From positions 7,254,001-7,318,000 of the forward strand of contig NZ_CP019082.1 in the NCBI RefSeq assembly GCF_001956985.1: a stretch of 64,000 bases of DNA. Reading direction: 5' to 3'. The position numbers and the translations under genes are program-made. This DNA comes from Paludisphaera borealis. Lineage in GTDB: Bacteria > Planctomycetota > Planctomycetia > Isosphaerales > Isosphaeraceae. The notes below the pieces were generated by a model. That model was not told the DNA's origin and did no database searches. It worked only from the letters and a program-made list of their open reading frames with translations. This document shows positions 1 to 7,668 of the stretch, piece after piece. Numbering within the stretch: the stretch's first letter is position 1; the number at the start of each line of letters is the position of its first letter.

Positions 1-715
1 CGTAGTCGTCGAGCAGCTTCGACATCCCGACCATCATCTCCATGGGGGGGAGCGGAAAGTGCGGGCTGTACGCGTCGTCGTCGGTGCGCGGCGGGAGCAG
101 TTCGACGGCGTTGGCGCCGAAGATGGCGAGGTCGCGAATGTAGCGTTCCCAGCGCGGCAGGTCCCAGGCGTCGTATGAGTTCGTCTTGGGGCGATAGCCG
201 AGCTGATGGCCTCGGAGCGGATACTTCGGGCTGGTCGCGATCTGAAAACTCGCCGGGAGCGCGATCCGTCCTTTCGACGTCCTCAGCTCGCGAAGCAACC
301 GCCCGGCCCCGAAGAGGACGCCTCGCGAGTCGACGCCGGCGACCAGCACGGCGGGCTTGCCCTGGCCGGGCTCGGTGTGAATGCGATAGCCTTCCGGGCC
401 GATCGAGCGCGGCAGGTTGGCGAACGCGCCGCCGCGAGGGCCCGCGAGATCGGCGACCGCCGCGTACGCGCCCACCGCGACGACCGCCGGCGCGTCGTCC
501 GGCCAGGTCTGGACCACGGGCCAGGTCACGCCCGACCGCCGGGCCACGTCGTCGACGAGCAGTCGCACCGCGCGCTTCTCGGCGGCCGTCGCCGTCGCGG
601 GCTCGACGACCACCGCGCGCGCGAGATCGATCGTCGCGTCGTCCGCGCGTAAGAGCCCGCCGCAAACCAGAACCAAGCCGAGCCCAAGAGCGCCTCGGAA
701 GTGCATCGTCGCCAT
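1..715 (-). CDS. Secreted glycoside-hydrolase-like protein, N-terminal part (cut by window edge)
   Basis: Reading leftwards from the ATG at 715 gives 238 codons without a stop, so only the N-terminus is present. The first ~24 residues form a signal peptide (hydrophobic LGLGLVLVCGGLL, then a polar stretch starting RADD). What follows resembles the alpha/beta domain that precedes the catalytic barrel in GH20- and GH67-type glycosidases, and then the start of a barrel-like segment (YPLRGHQLGYRPKTNSYDAW). An exported polysaccharide-degrading enzyme is the best guess. The catalytic residues lie outside the window, so family and substrate cannot be assigned. AAGGGG sits just before the ATG. It is divergent from the cytochrome-like gene at 904. 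Confidence 0.6.
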   Translation of the reverse strand, partial: MATMHFRGALGLGLVLVCGGLLRADDATIDLARAVVVEPATATAAEKRAVRLLVDDVARRSGVTWPVVQTWPDDAPAVVAVGAYAAVADLAGPRGGAFANLPRSIGPEGYRIHTEPGQGKPAVLVAGVDSRGVLFGAGRLLRELRTSKGRIALPASFQIATSPKYPLRGHQLGYRPKTNSYDAWDLPRWERYIRDLAIFGANAVELLPPRTDDDAYSPHFPLPPMEMMVGMSKLLDDY

Positions 716-903
716 GTCGCCCCTTCGCATCGTAGTAGATCGCCCCGCGCTCGGATTCTTCCCGACCCGTTTCGGGCTGGGTATCATGGTATTCCGTCGA
801 TCGACGTCGTCCAAGTCGGTCGATCGACGCTCTACCCGAAACGCGCGCTTCGCCCGTGTTTCATCATGTCGCCGCCCTGTTTCGTTTGGGAATCGAGGAA
901 GCC
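716..903. promoter_or_regulatory. Divergent intergenic region between the 715 and 904 genes
   Basis: These 188 bases separate two genes that start in opposite directions, so both promoters must lie here. GAGGAA at about 894-899 is a ribosome binding site for the ATG at 904. No convincing -35/-10 pair was found. Confidence 0.35.
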
Positions 904-1332
904 ATGACAGCACGTACCAGGCGCCGGATCGCACTCGTCCCGATCGTCTTCGCGATGATCGCGCTGGCCGTCCTCGCCGCAAGGACCTCCGCACCGGCGG
1001 CGCAGGATCAAAAGCGGACGCGCAGCGAGTTCATGCGTCAGAAGCTCGAATTCTCCAAGAACCTCCTCGAAGGACTCGCAATGGAGAACTACGAGACCAT
1101 CGGAAAGAACGCCAAAGCGCTCAAGATTCTGAGCCAGGCCGCCGAGTGGGAAGTCCCCACCATCCCCAATGCAACCGACTACGTCGCGTTCACGACCGAC
1201 TTCCAGCGGATCGCCGACGACCTATCGAAGCAAGCCAAGGATAAGAACATCGACGGGGCGACGCTCGCCTACGTCAAGTTGACGATGAACTGCGTGCAGT
1301 GCCACAAGTTCGTCCGATTCGCCAGCCATTGA
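904..1332 (+). CDS. Small exported monoheme cytochrome c-like protein
   Basis: 142 residues. The N-terminus (RTRRRIALVPIVFAMIALAV) is basic then hydrophobic, a signal peptide or membrane anchor, so the protein should be outside the cytoplasmic membrane. The rest is mainly charged helical sequence and ends with one CVQCH motif near residues 132-136, the covalent haem c attachment site (CxxCH). This arrangement, a helical domain with a C-terminal CxxCH, resembles small cytochrome c'-like proteins. The ATG at 904 is preferred to one 48 bases upstream because GAGGAA lies 5 bases before it. The redox partner is unknown and the neighbours give no clue. Confidence 0.6.
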   Translation: MTARTRRRIALVPIVFAMIALAVLAARTSAPAAQDQKRTRSEFMRQKLEFSKNLLEGLAMENYETIGKNAKALKILSQAAEWEVPTIPNATDYVAFTTDFQRIADDLSKQAKDKNIDGATLAYVKLTMNCVQCHKFVRFASH

Positions 1333-1462
1333 CCCGGCGCGTGGATTGTCGCCGACCACCGTTGCATCGCCCCGACTTGCGCCGTCCCGACGACCGCCAA
1401 TCACCGGCGTCGCCTTGCAAGATTGAGCGCCGCCGACGCTCTTTCCGATAGAAGAAGAGTGT

Positions 1463-1488
1463 GAAAACCTTCCTGATGGGAAGTTTTC
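1463..1488 (+). terminator. Imperfect hairpin upstream of the DUF1573 gene
   Basis: GAAAACCTTCC and GGAAGTTTTC pair around a TGATG loop with one bulged base. The hairpin lies between the cytochrome-like gene and the DUF1573 gene, 33 bases before the latter's start. It could end the upstream transcript or act in the leader. There is no U-tract. Confidence 0.3.
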
Positions 1489-1520
1489 TCGATGCCAGGT
1501 ATTGATCGCAGGAGGCGATA

Positions 1521-2534
1521 ATGGCTCGGCGCATGATTTGGGCGGCCCTTGCGGGCTGCGTTCTGGCGGGGCTTTCGACGCCGAAGGCCCAGGCCGCGAA
1601 CTGGGCGGATTCGCTGTTCGCGGAACGATCGCACAATTTCGGTCCGGTGCCGCGCGGGGCCAAGGTCAAGCACGAGTTCGTGCTGAACAACCGGCTCGCG
1701 GAACCGGTGACAATCCTCAACCTCCGCCCCTCGTGCGGCTGCACGAGCGGCAAGGCCAGCACGTCGAACGTCGGCCCCGGCGAGTCGGCGGTCGTCGAAG
1801 CTCAGATGGACACCCGCAACTTTCTGGGCCACAAGGCGACGATCCTGTTCGTCACGCTCGTCACCGCGAGCGGCCGGGAGGCCGAGGTCCGACTCAACGT
1901 CGTCTCGAACATCCTGGCCGACATCGTCCTCAACCCCGGCTCAATCGATTTCGGCGCGGTCCTCAAGGGCCAGGGGGCCAGCCAGACGTTGACCATCGAC
2001 CGGATCAACGGCCGCGACTGGCGATTCGAGAGAATGGTCTCCGGCAGCCGGGCGCTGACGGCCCAGCTCGTCGAGACCAAGCGCGACCCGAACGGATCGG
2101 TCTCGTACAAGCTGGAAGTCGGCGTCAAGTCCGACGCACCGGCTGGGCCGCTCCGCGAGGAGATCCGCCTGCTGAGCAACGACCGCGAGACCCCGAGCAT
2201 CCCGATCATGGTCACCGGCTGGGTCCGGGGCGACCTGACGGCCTCGCCGTCGCTCCTCACGATGGGCGAGGTGAACTCGACCGAGGGCAAGCAGGGCCGG
2301 TTCGTCATCCGGGCCTCGAAGCCGTTCGCGATCACCCAGGTCGACGGCGCCGGCGACGGCTTCTCCATCGCGCCTCCCGACGCCGCTCGAAAGACTCTGC
2401 ACATGCTGACCGTCGCCTACAAGCCCGAGGAAGGGACGACCCGAGGCGACCTCCGCCGCATCTTCCGGGTCTCGACCGACATCCCCGGCGAGCCCCCGCT
2501 CGACCTGACCGCGACCCTCCACGTCGCGCCCTGA
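1521..2534 (+). CDS. Exported DUF1573 domain protein
   Basis: 337 residues with a clear signal peptide ending near AQA (residues 23-25). The mature protein starts with an Ig/MSP-like DUF1573 module: SHNFGPVPRGAKVKHEFVLN, then LRPSCGCTSG, the Cys-Gly-Cys signature of the family, near residue 75. A second beta-rich module follows (residues ~125-230) and a third repeat reaches the C-terminus. DUF1573 proteins are common in planctomycetes and Bacteroidetes, often exported, with no established biochemical role; structural or protein-binding functions are supposed. AGGAGG at 1508-1513 fixes the ATG at 1521. Likely monocistronic: a hairpin at 2582-2610 follows. Confidence 0.8.
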   Translation: MARRMIWAALAGCVLAGLSTPKAQAANWADSLFAERSHNFGPVPRGAKVKHEFVLNNRLAEPVTILNLRPSCGCTSGKASTSNVGPGESAVVEAQMDTRNFLGHKATILFVTLVTASGREAEVRLNVVSNILADIVLNPGSIDFGAVLKGQGASQTLTIDRINGRDWRFERMVSGSRALTAQLVETKRDPNGSVSYKLEVGVKSDAPAGPLREEIRLLSNDRETPSIPIMVTGWVRGDLTASPSLLTMGEVNSTEGKQGRFVIRASKPFAITQVDGAGDGFSIAPPDAARKTLHMLTVAYKPEEGTTRGDLRRIFRVSTDIPGEPPLDLTATLHVAP

Positions 2535-2581
2535 CGTCGCAACGGACGGATCGACACCCCCGACGCAACCCCTCTTCCGCC

Positions 2582-2610
2582 CGAGGCTTCCGCGATTCAT
2601 CGCGGCCTCG
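2582..2610 (+). terminator. Stem-loop after the DUF1573 gene
   Basis: CGAGG and CCTCG enclose a perfect CCGCGAT / ATCGCGG stem with a 2-base loop and a 3-base bulge. It lies 48 bases after the stop codon and 47 bases before the extended -10 promoter of the next operon. No U-tract follows, so factor-independent termination is not certain. Confidence 0.4.
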
Positions 2611-2656
2611 GGCGAGGCCGCGCCAGAGCCTCGGACTGCCTCGCCAAGAGACCGCC

Positions 2657-2665
2657 TGCTATAAT
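2657..2665 (+). promoter_or_regulatory. Extended -10 promoter of the transsulfuration/arginine operon
   Basis: TGCTATAAT is a full extended -10 element (TGnTATAAT) and stands out in this GC-rich DNA. No good -35 is seen at 17-18 bases, as expected for extended -10 promoters. The predicted transcript starts near 2672, giving a leader of about 77 bases before the ATG at 2749. Confidence 0.55.
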
Positions 2666-2748
2666 CAGGGTGTTCGGCGAAACCGCGACCTATCCTTTCT
2701 TGCGGACGTATCGAGCCTCATCCGACGCAGCGAAGCGGAGGAGCGACC

Positions 2749-4101
2749 ATGCAGGGGAGTATCCTGGATTACGTCGGGCGAACCCCTCTGATCCCGCTCC
2801 GGCGGCTCGGCGAGGGGATCTTGCCCACCGTCTGCGTGAAGCTGGAGTCGCTCAACCCGGGGGGGAGCATCAAGGACCGGGTCGCGATCGCGATGATCGA
2901 CGAGGCCGAGCGGCAAGGCTGGCTGCGGCCGGGCGGGACGATCATCGAGGCGACCGCCGGCAACACGGGGGTCGGCCTGGCGATGGCCGGCGCGGTCAAG
3001 GGCTACCGCTGCATCTTCGTCCTGCCCGACAAGATGAGCGCCGAGAAGATCCGCCTGCTCACGGCCTACGGCGCCGAGATCGTCATCACGCCGACCGCGG
3101 TGCCGCCGGATTCGCCCGACAGCTACAACGGCGTCGCCGACCGCCTGGCGCGCGAGATCCCCGACGCCTGGCGTCCCAACCAGTTCGCCAACCTCGCGAA
3201 TCCGGAGGTCCACTACCGGACCACCGCGCCGGAGATCTGGGAGCAGACCGAGGGGAAGATCACGGCCTTCGTCGCGGGGGCGGGGACGGGGGGGACGATC
3301 TCGGGCGTGGGGCGGTTCCTCAAGGAGAAGGACCCCCGGATCAAGGTGATCGGCGCTGATCCCGAGGGCTCGGTCCTCTCGGGCGACACGCCGCGGCCGT
3401 GGAAGATCGAGGGGATCGGCGAGGACTTCGTCCCCCGGACGCTCAACAGCCAGGTCGTCGACGAGTGGGTCCGGGTGGGAGACGCCGAGTCGTTCCACGT
3501 CGCCCGTGAGCTGGCCCGCAAGGAAGGGCTGCTGGTGGGCGGTTCGAGCGGCACCGCCGTGGCCGCCGCGCTGCGGTACGCCCGCCGCCTGGGCGCCGGC
3601 GACCTGATCGTCGCCCTCTGCCCCGACACCGGCCGCAACTACCTGAGCAAGTTCTTCGACGACGCCTGGATGGCCGAGAACCACCTCGACTGGGAAGCCG
3701 TCCCGACCGACACGATCGGCGACCTGCTCCGTTCCCGAGGCCCGCGCCGGCTGGCCACGGTGACTCCCGACGCCACGGTCTGGTCGGCCGTCGAGGTCAT
3801 GCAAGAGACCGGGATCTCGCAGCTTCCGGTCGTCGACGACGGCCGGGCCGTCGGCAGCATCCAGGAGGTCACCTTGGCCCGCATCCTCCACGACCGTTCC
3901 GACCCCGACAAGGTCATGGTGGGAACGGTGATGGCCAGGCCCCTGCCCCAGCTCGACGTCAAGACGCACCTCGACGAGGCGTACCGCTTGCTCCTCGCGG
4001 GCAACACCGGCGTCCTGGCGACGGCCGACGACGGCGCGGTCGTCGATATCGTCACCCGGCTCGACCTGGTGCAGTACTGGAATCGCAAGCGCCATCCCTG
4101 A
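2749..4101 (+). CDS. cbs: Cystathionine beta-synthase with C-terminal CBS domains
   Basis: 450 residues, a PLP enzyme of fold type II that should condense serine and homocysteine to cystathionine. K42 in GGSIKDR is the expected Schiff-base lysine, TAGNTG (69-74) binds the substrate carboxylate, GAGTGGT (177-183) grips the PLP phosphate and GGSSGT (~262-267) is the C-terminal PLP-ring motif. Residues from ~325 form a pair of CBS domains (ATVTPDATVWSAVEVMQ, and a second from VMARPLPQLD), as in full-length eukaryotic and some bacterial enzymes; these usually bind adenosyl compounds and regulate activity. First gene of a four-gene operon, with GGAGGAG before the ATG. The cystathionine gamma-lyase gene follows after 31 bases, which supports synthase over plain cysteine synthase. 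Confidence 0.88.
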   Translation: MQGSILDYVGRTPLIPLRRLGEGILPTVCVKLESLNPGGSIKDRVAIAMIDEAERQGWLRPGGTIIEATAGNTGVGLAMAGAVKGYRCIFVLPDKMSAEKIRLLTAYGAEIVITPTAVPPDSPDSYNGVADRLAREIPDAWRPNQFANLANPEVHYRTTAPEIWEQTEGKITAFVAGAGTGGTISGVGRFLKEKDPRIKVIGADPEGSVLSGDTPRPWKIEGIGEDFVPRTLNSQVVDEWVRVGDAESFHVARELARKEGLLVGGSSGTAVAAALRYARRLGAGDLIVALCPDTGRNYLSKFFDDAWMAENHLDWEAVPTDTIGDLLRSRGPRRLATVTPDATVWSAVEVMQETGISQLPVVDDGRAVGSIQEVTLARILHDRSDPDKVMVGTVMARPLPQLDVKTHLDEAYRLLLAGNTGVLATADDGAVVDIVTRLDLVQYWNRKRHP

Positions 4102-4132
4102 CCTTCCGACCCGAGTCGAGACGAGAGCCGCC

Positions 4133-5302
4133 ATGAGCACCCGAACCAACTACTCGTGGGAATTCGCGACGCGGGCCATCCACACGGGCCAGGGGGCCGA
4201 CCCCGCCACCGGCGCGACCGTGACGCCGATCTACGCGACCTCGACCTTCACCCAGCACGCGCCCGGCGAGCACAAGGGCTACGAGTATTCGCGGAGCGGC
4301 AACCCCACCCGCACCGCCCTCGAAACCTGCCTGGCGTCGCTTGAGGAGGCCGAACAGGCGTTGGCCTTCGCCTCGGGACTGGCCGCGACGACCGCCGTGC
4401 TCTCGTGCTACCGTCCGGGCGACGAGGTCGTTGCCGCGGCCGACCTCTATGGCGGCACCTACCGCCTGCTCGAACGCGTCTTCCGCCCCATGGGCGTCGT
4501 CCCGCGCTACACTGAGGACGGTTCCCCCGAAGGCTTCGCGGCCCTCATGAACTCAAAAACGAAGCTCGTCTGGATCGAGTCGCCGACCAACCCCCTGCTC
4601 CAGATTCTCGACGTCGAGGCGATCGCGGCCGTCGCACATCGCCACGGCGCGATCCTGGCGGTCGACAACACCTTCGCCTCGCCGTACCTTCAGCAGCCGC
4701 TGAAGCTCGGCGCCGACCTAGTCGTCCACAGCACGACCAAGTACATCGGCGGCCATTCCGACGTCGTGGGCGGGGCCGTCATGGGGTCGCGTACGCTCCT
4801 CGAACCGATCAAATTCTATCAGAACGCGGCCGGCGGCGTCCCCGGCCCGTTCGACTGCTGGCTGACGCTGCGAGGAGTCAAAACCCTCGCCGTCCGCATG
4901 GAACGGCACAACGCCAACGCCCAGGAATTGGCCTCGTGGCTGACGACCCGGCCCGAGGTCGAGAAGGTCTATTACCCGGGTCTGGCCGGGCATCCGGGAC
5001 ACGCGCTGGCGAGCCGCCAGATGAAGGGCTTCGGCGGGATGATCAGCCTTCACTTGAAGGGGCGCGCAGGGGCGGCCAGGCGGTTCTTGACCGGCACGCG
5101 GATATTCAGCCTGGCCGAGAGCCTGGGCGGCGTGGAGTCGCTGATCTCGCATCCCGCGACGATGACCCACGCGAGCATCCCGGCCGAGATCCGCGCCGCG
5201 CGCGGGGTCGACGACGGCCTGGTCCGGCTGAGCGTGGGCATCGAAGACGTTCGCGACCTGAGAGCCGACCTGCAACGCGCCTTGGAATCGCTTTCGGCGT
5301 GA
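4133..5302 (+). CDS. Cystathionine gamma-lyase / trans-sulfuration PLP enzyme
   Basis: 389 residues, the normal length for Cys/Met metabolism PLP enzymes (fold type I). YEYSRSGNPTR (50-60) and the lysine K203 in HSTTKYIGGHSD are the PLP signatures; DNTFASPYLQ (178-187) carries the aspartate that pairs with the pyridine nitrogen. Lyases and cystathionine gamma-synthases are hard to separate by eye. Lyase is preferred because the preceding gene is cystathionine beta-synthase, and together the two would carry out reverse transsulfuration: homocysteine to cystathionine to cysteine, 2-oxobutyrate and ammonia. Cytosolic; no signal peptide. The next gene begins 25 bases downstream. Confidence 0.85.
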   Translation: MSTRTNYSWEFATRAIHTGQGADPATGATVTPIYATSTFTQHAPGEHKGYEYSRSGNPTRTALETCLASLEEAEQALAFASGLAATTAVLSCYRPGDEVVAAADLYGGTYRLLERVFRPMGVVPRYTEDGSPEGFAALMNSKTKLVWIESPTNPLLQILDVEAIAAVAHRHGAILAVDNTFASPYLQQPLKLGADLVVHSTTKYIGGHSDVVGGAVMGSRTLLEPIKFYQNAAGGVPGPFDCWLTLRGVKTLAVRMERHNANAQELASWLTTRPEVEKVYYPGLAGHPGHALASRQMKGFGGMISLHLKGRAGAARRFLTGTRIFSLAESLGGVESLISHPATMTHASIPAEIRAARGVDDGLVRLSVGIEDVRDLRADLQRALESLSA

Positions 5303-5327
5303 TCGAACCGGCGACGAAGGAGCCCCG

Positions 5328-6635
5328 ATGATGGCGAGCCCGGAACAGCAAGCGACGGCGTCCCGGTCGACCAAGACCGACGCCAAACCCAAGGGCGTGG
5401 TCGACGAAATCGAGGTTCGCGGCCACATCGTCGACTCGCTCCTCTTGCCGAAGATCCTCGATCGCATCCTCCAGATGGGGGGGGCGTTCGAGATCCACGA
5501 GTGCAAGATCGGCGTCAAAAGATCCGACCCGAGCTACGCGCGGATCGGTGTTCACGCCGACACGCCCGAGGCGCTCGACGCCATCATCGGCGACCTCGTC
5601 GAGCACGGCGCGTCGCCGGTCCACCCCGAGGACGTGCGGGCCGTGCCGGCCGACGTCGCCACGGCCTTTCCCGAGAACTTCTACAGCACGACCAACCAGC
5701 AGACGCAGGTTCGGCTCCACGGCCGCTGGATCGACGTCGAGAACCAGGAGATGGATTGCGGCGTCGCCCTCGATGTCGAAGCCGGCCGGGCCTGGTGCGT
5801 GCCGATGATCCACGTGACGATCGGCCTGCCGATCGTCGTCGGCCACGCCGGAATCCGCGTCCTGCCCGTCGAGCGCGCCCGCGAATCGTCGCCGTTCGGC
5901 TTCATGGGTTCGAGCGTGTCGAGTGAGAAGCCCAAGGCGATCAGCCTGCGAAGCGTGGCCGAATCCATCCGCGCGACCCGGGCCGAGGGCAAGAAGGTCT
6001 TGCTCGTGGGAGGTCCGGCGATCGTCCACACCGGGTCGTCGGAGCACGTCGCCCAGCTCATCCGCGAGGGCTGGATTCAGACCCTGTTCGCGGGCAACGC
6101 GCTGGCGACCCACGACCTGGAACAGGCCCTCTACGGCACCAGCCTGGGCGTCTCTCTGACCCACGGCGCGGCGGTCGAGCACGGTCACGAACACCACCTG
6201 CGGGCCATCAACACGATCCGGAGGGCCGGCGGAATCGCCCGGGCCGTCGCGTCGGGCCTGGTGACTTCGGGGATCATGTACGAGTGCCTCAATCAGGACG
6301 TCGACCTCGTGCTGGCCGGCTCGATCCGCGACGACGGCCCGCTCCCCGAGGTGATCACCGATTCGATCGTCGCCCAGGACCGGATGCGCGAGTCGGTCCG
6401 GGGCGTCGGCTTCGCGCTCTTGATCGCCACGGCCCTGCACTCGATCGCCACCGGCAACCTGCTGCCGGCCTGGGTGAAGGTGGTCTGCGTCGACATCAAC
6501 CCCGCGACCGTGACCAAGCTCGCCGACCGCGGCACGTTCCAGACCATCGGCATGGTCACCGACGTCGAGCCCTTCCTCCGCTCGCTGGCCGCCGAGCTGT
6601 CGTCGCCCGTCCAGGGGGAGTCGTCGCCGTCATGA
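5328..6635 (+). CDS. Ornithine cyclodeaminase of the LOR/SDH (TIGR00300/COG1915) family
   Basis: 435 residues, unlike the ordinary mu-crystallin type of ornithine cyclodeaminase. The N-terminal ~110 residues (VVDEIEVRGHIVDSLLLPKI) match the ferredoxin-like LOR/SDH domain; the C-terminal part from ~200 is a Rossmann-like nucleotide-binding region with LLVGGPAIVHTG and the family block SLTHGAAVEHGHEHHLRAIN. Archaeal members and the C-terminal half of cyanobacterial ArgZ/AgrE convert ornithine to proline and ammonia with NAD. AAGGAG precedes two adjacent ATG codons (5328 and 5331). The stop overlaps the next start as ATGA, and that next gene is the arginine dihydrolase half of the cyanobacterial fusion, so arginine to ornithine to proline is the likely route. 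Confidence 0.8.
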   Translation: MMASPEQQATASRSTKTDAKPKGVVDEIEVRGHIVDSLLLPKILDRILQMGGAFEIHECKIGVKRSDPSYARIGVHADTPEALDAIIGDLVEHGASPVHPEDVRAVPADVATAFPENFYSTTNQQTQVRLHGRWIDVENQEMDCGVALDVEAGRAWCVPMIHVTIGLPIVVGHAGIRVLPVERARESSPFGFMGSSVSSEKPKAISLRSVAESIRATRAEGKKVLLVGGPAIVHTGSSEHVAQLIREGWIQTLFAGNALATHDLEQALYGTSLGVSLTHGAAVEHGHEHHLRAINTIRRAGGIARAVASGLVTSGIMYECLNQDVDLVLAGSIRDDGPLPEVITDSIVAQDRMRESVRGVGFALLIATALHSIATGNLLPAWVKVVCVDINPATVTKLADRGTFQTIGMVTDVEPFLRSLAAELSSPVQGESSPS

Positions 6636-7480
6636 CGGATTCGCAAAAGCCTCGGATTCTGATGTGCCCCGCCGATTACTTCGGGATCGAGTACGAGATC
6701 AACCCGTGGATGAGCGTCCAGAAAGGGACCGATCCCGAGCGATCCTCGGCGCAGTGGAAGGCGCTCCATCAAACCCTCGTCGATCTGGGCGTGGAGATCG
6801 ACCTGATGGAACCGGTCAAGGGCCTGCCTGACCTGGTGTTCACCGCCAACGCCGGGCTCGTCTATCACGACCTCTTCATCCCTTCGCGGTTCCGCTACAA
6901 GGTCCGTCAGGGGGAGACGCCGCGGTTCGAAGAATGGGCCCGAAGCCGGGGCTTCCGGATCGTCGAACTGCCGGCCGGCGAGAACTTCGAGGGGGCCGGC
7001 GACGCTCTCTTCTGCGGCGACGCCCTGTTCGCGGGCTACCGATTCCGCAGCGACGTCCAGAGCCATCAATGGATCGGCGAACGGCTCGGGGTCGAAGTGC
7101 TGCCCATGGAGCTGATCGACCCTCGGTTCTATCATCTCGACACCTGCTTCTGCCCGCTCGCGCCGGGCGTCGCCGTCTATTACCCCGGCGCGTTCGACGA
7201 ATACGGCCGCTCGGTGATCCTTGACCGCATCCCGACGCTGATCGAAGTCCGCGCCGAGGAAGCCGTCTTTTTCAGTTGCAACGCCGTCGTGGTCGGCTCG
7301 ACCGTGGTCTTGAATCAGGGCGCGCCCAAGCTAACCGCCGATCTCGAAAGGCTCGGTTACCAGACCCGCGCACTCGACCTGTCGGAGTTCATCAAGTCGG
7401 GCGGCAGCGCCAAATGCCTGACGTTGCGGATCGACGGCGAGGAGGCGGCGAACTGGAAGTCGGCCGCCACGCCTTCGTAG
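6632..7480 (+). CDS. Arginine dihydrolase (ArgZ/AgrE N-terminal type, amidinotransferase fold)
   Basis: 282 residues. The start is the ATG in the ATGA overlap with the upstream stop, which implies translational coupling; an open frame extending further upstream is not needed. The protein has the guanidine-modifying fold: YEINPWM (N24), LVFTANAGL (N73), FYHLDTCFCPL (H168) and GGSAKCLTL (C262), matching the asparagine, histidine and nucleophilic cysteine positions of cyanobacterial ArgZ. That enzyme hydrolyses arginine directly to ornithine, CO2 and two ammonia. The asparagines in place of acidic residues separate it from arginine deiminase and dimethylarginine hydrolase. Here the dihydrolase and cyclodeaminase are two separate genes in the order opposite to the fused protein. 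Last gene of the operon; a large palindrome follows at 7521. Confidence 0.82.
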   Translation: MTDSQKPRILMCPADYFGIEYEINPWMSVQKGTDPERSSAQWKALHQTLVDLGVEIDLMEPVKGLPDLVFTANAGLVYHDLFIPSRFRYKVRQGETPRFEEWARSRGFRIVELPAGENFEGAGDALFCGDALFAGYRFRSDVQSHQWIGERLGVEVLPMELIDPRFYHLDTCFCPLAPGVAVYYPGAFDEYGRSVILDRIPTLIEVRAEEAVFFSCNAVVVGSTVVLNQGAPKLTADLERLGYQTRALDLSEFIKSGGSAKCLTLRIDGEEAANWKSAATPS

Positions 7481-7520
7481 CGTAGTCTGCAATCTGAGCG
7501 GCAGACGGGCTCGCCCGTAT

Positions 7521-7595
7521 TGGGTGGCTGTGGCAGAATGCCACAGGGACAATGCCCTGGCCTCTGCGTCTGTGGCATTCTGCCACAGCCACCCA
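7521..7595. repeat. Nested palindromic element (26-bp perfect arms)
   Basis: Perfect 26-bp arms at 7521-7546 and 7570-7595 (starting TGGGTGGCTGTGGCAGAATG) flank a 23-base centre. Each arm is itself a small hairpin: CTGTGGCA, three bases, TGCCACAG. The element could fold as one long stem or as two hairpins, or form a cruciform in DNA. It lies 41 bases after the arginine dihydrolase gene and before the kinase gene, so it may also act as a terminator. No other copy is in this window. Confidence 0.85.
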
Positions 7596-7668
7596 TAAGA
7601 TGGTCTGTGGCGTGGCGTCGACGGCCGCTCGGCTCCAAAGCGTGAATGCCTCGTGGCGAATAATCATC

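Noticed and set aside
6284-6631. N-terminal extension of the arginine dihydrolase
   Set aside because: It overlaps the cyclodeaminase gene in another frame; the family match begins at the ATG at 6632.
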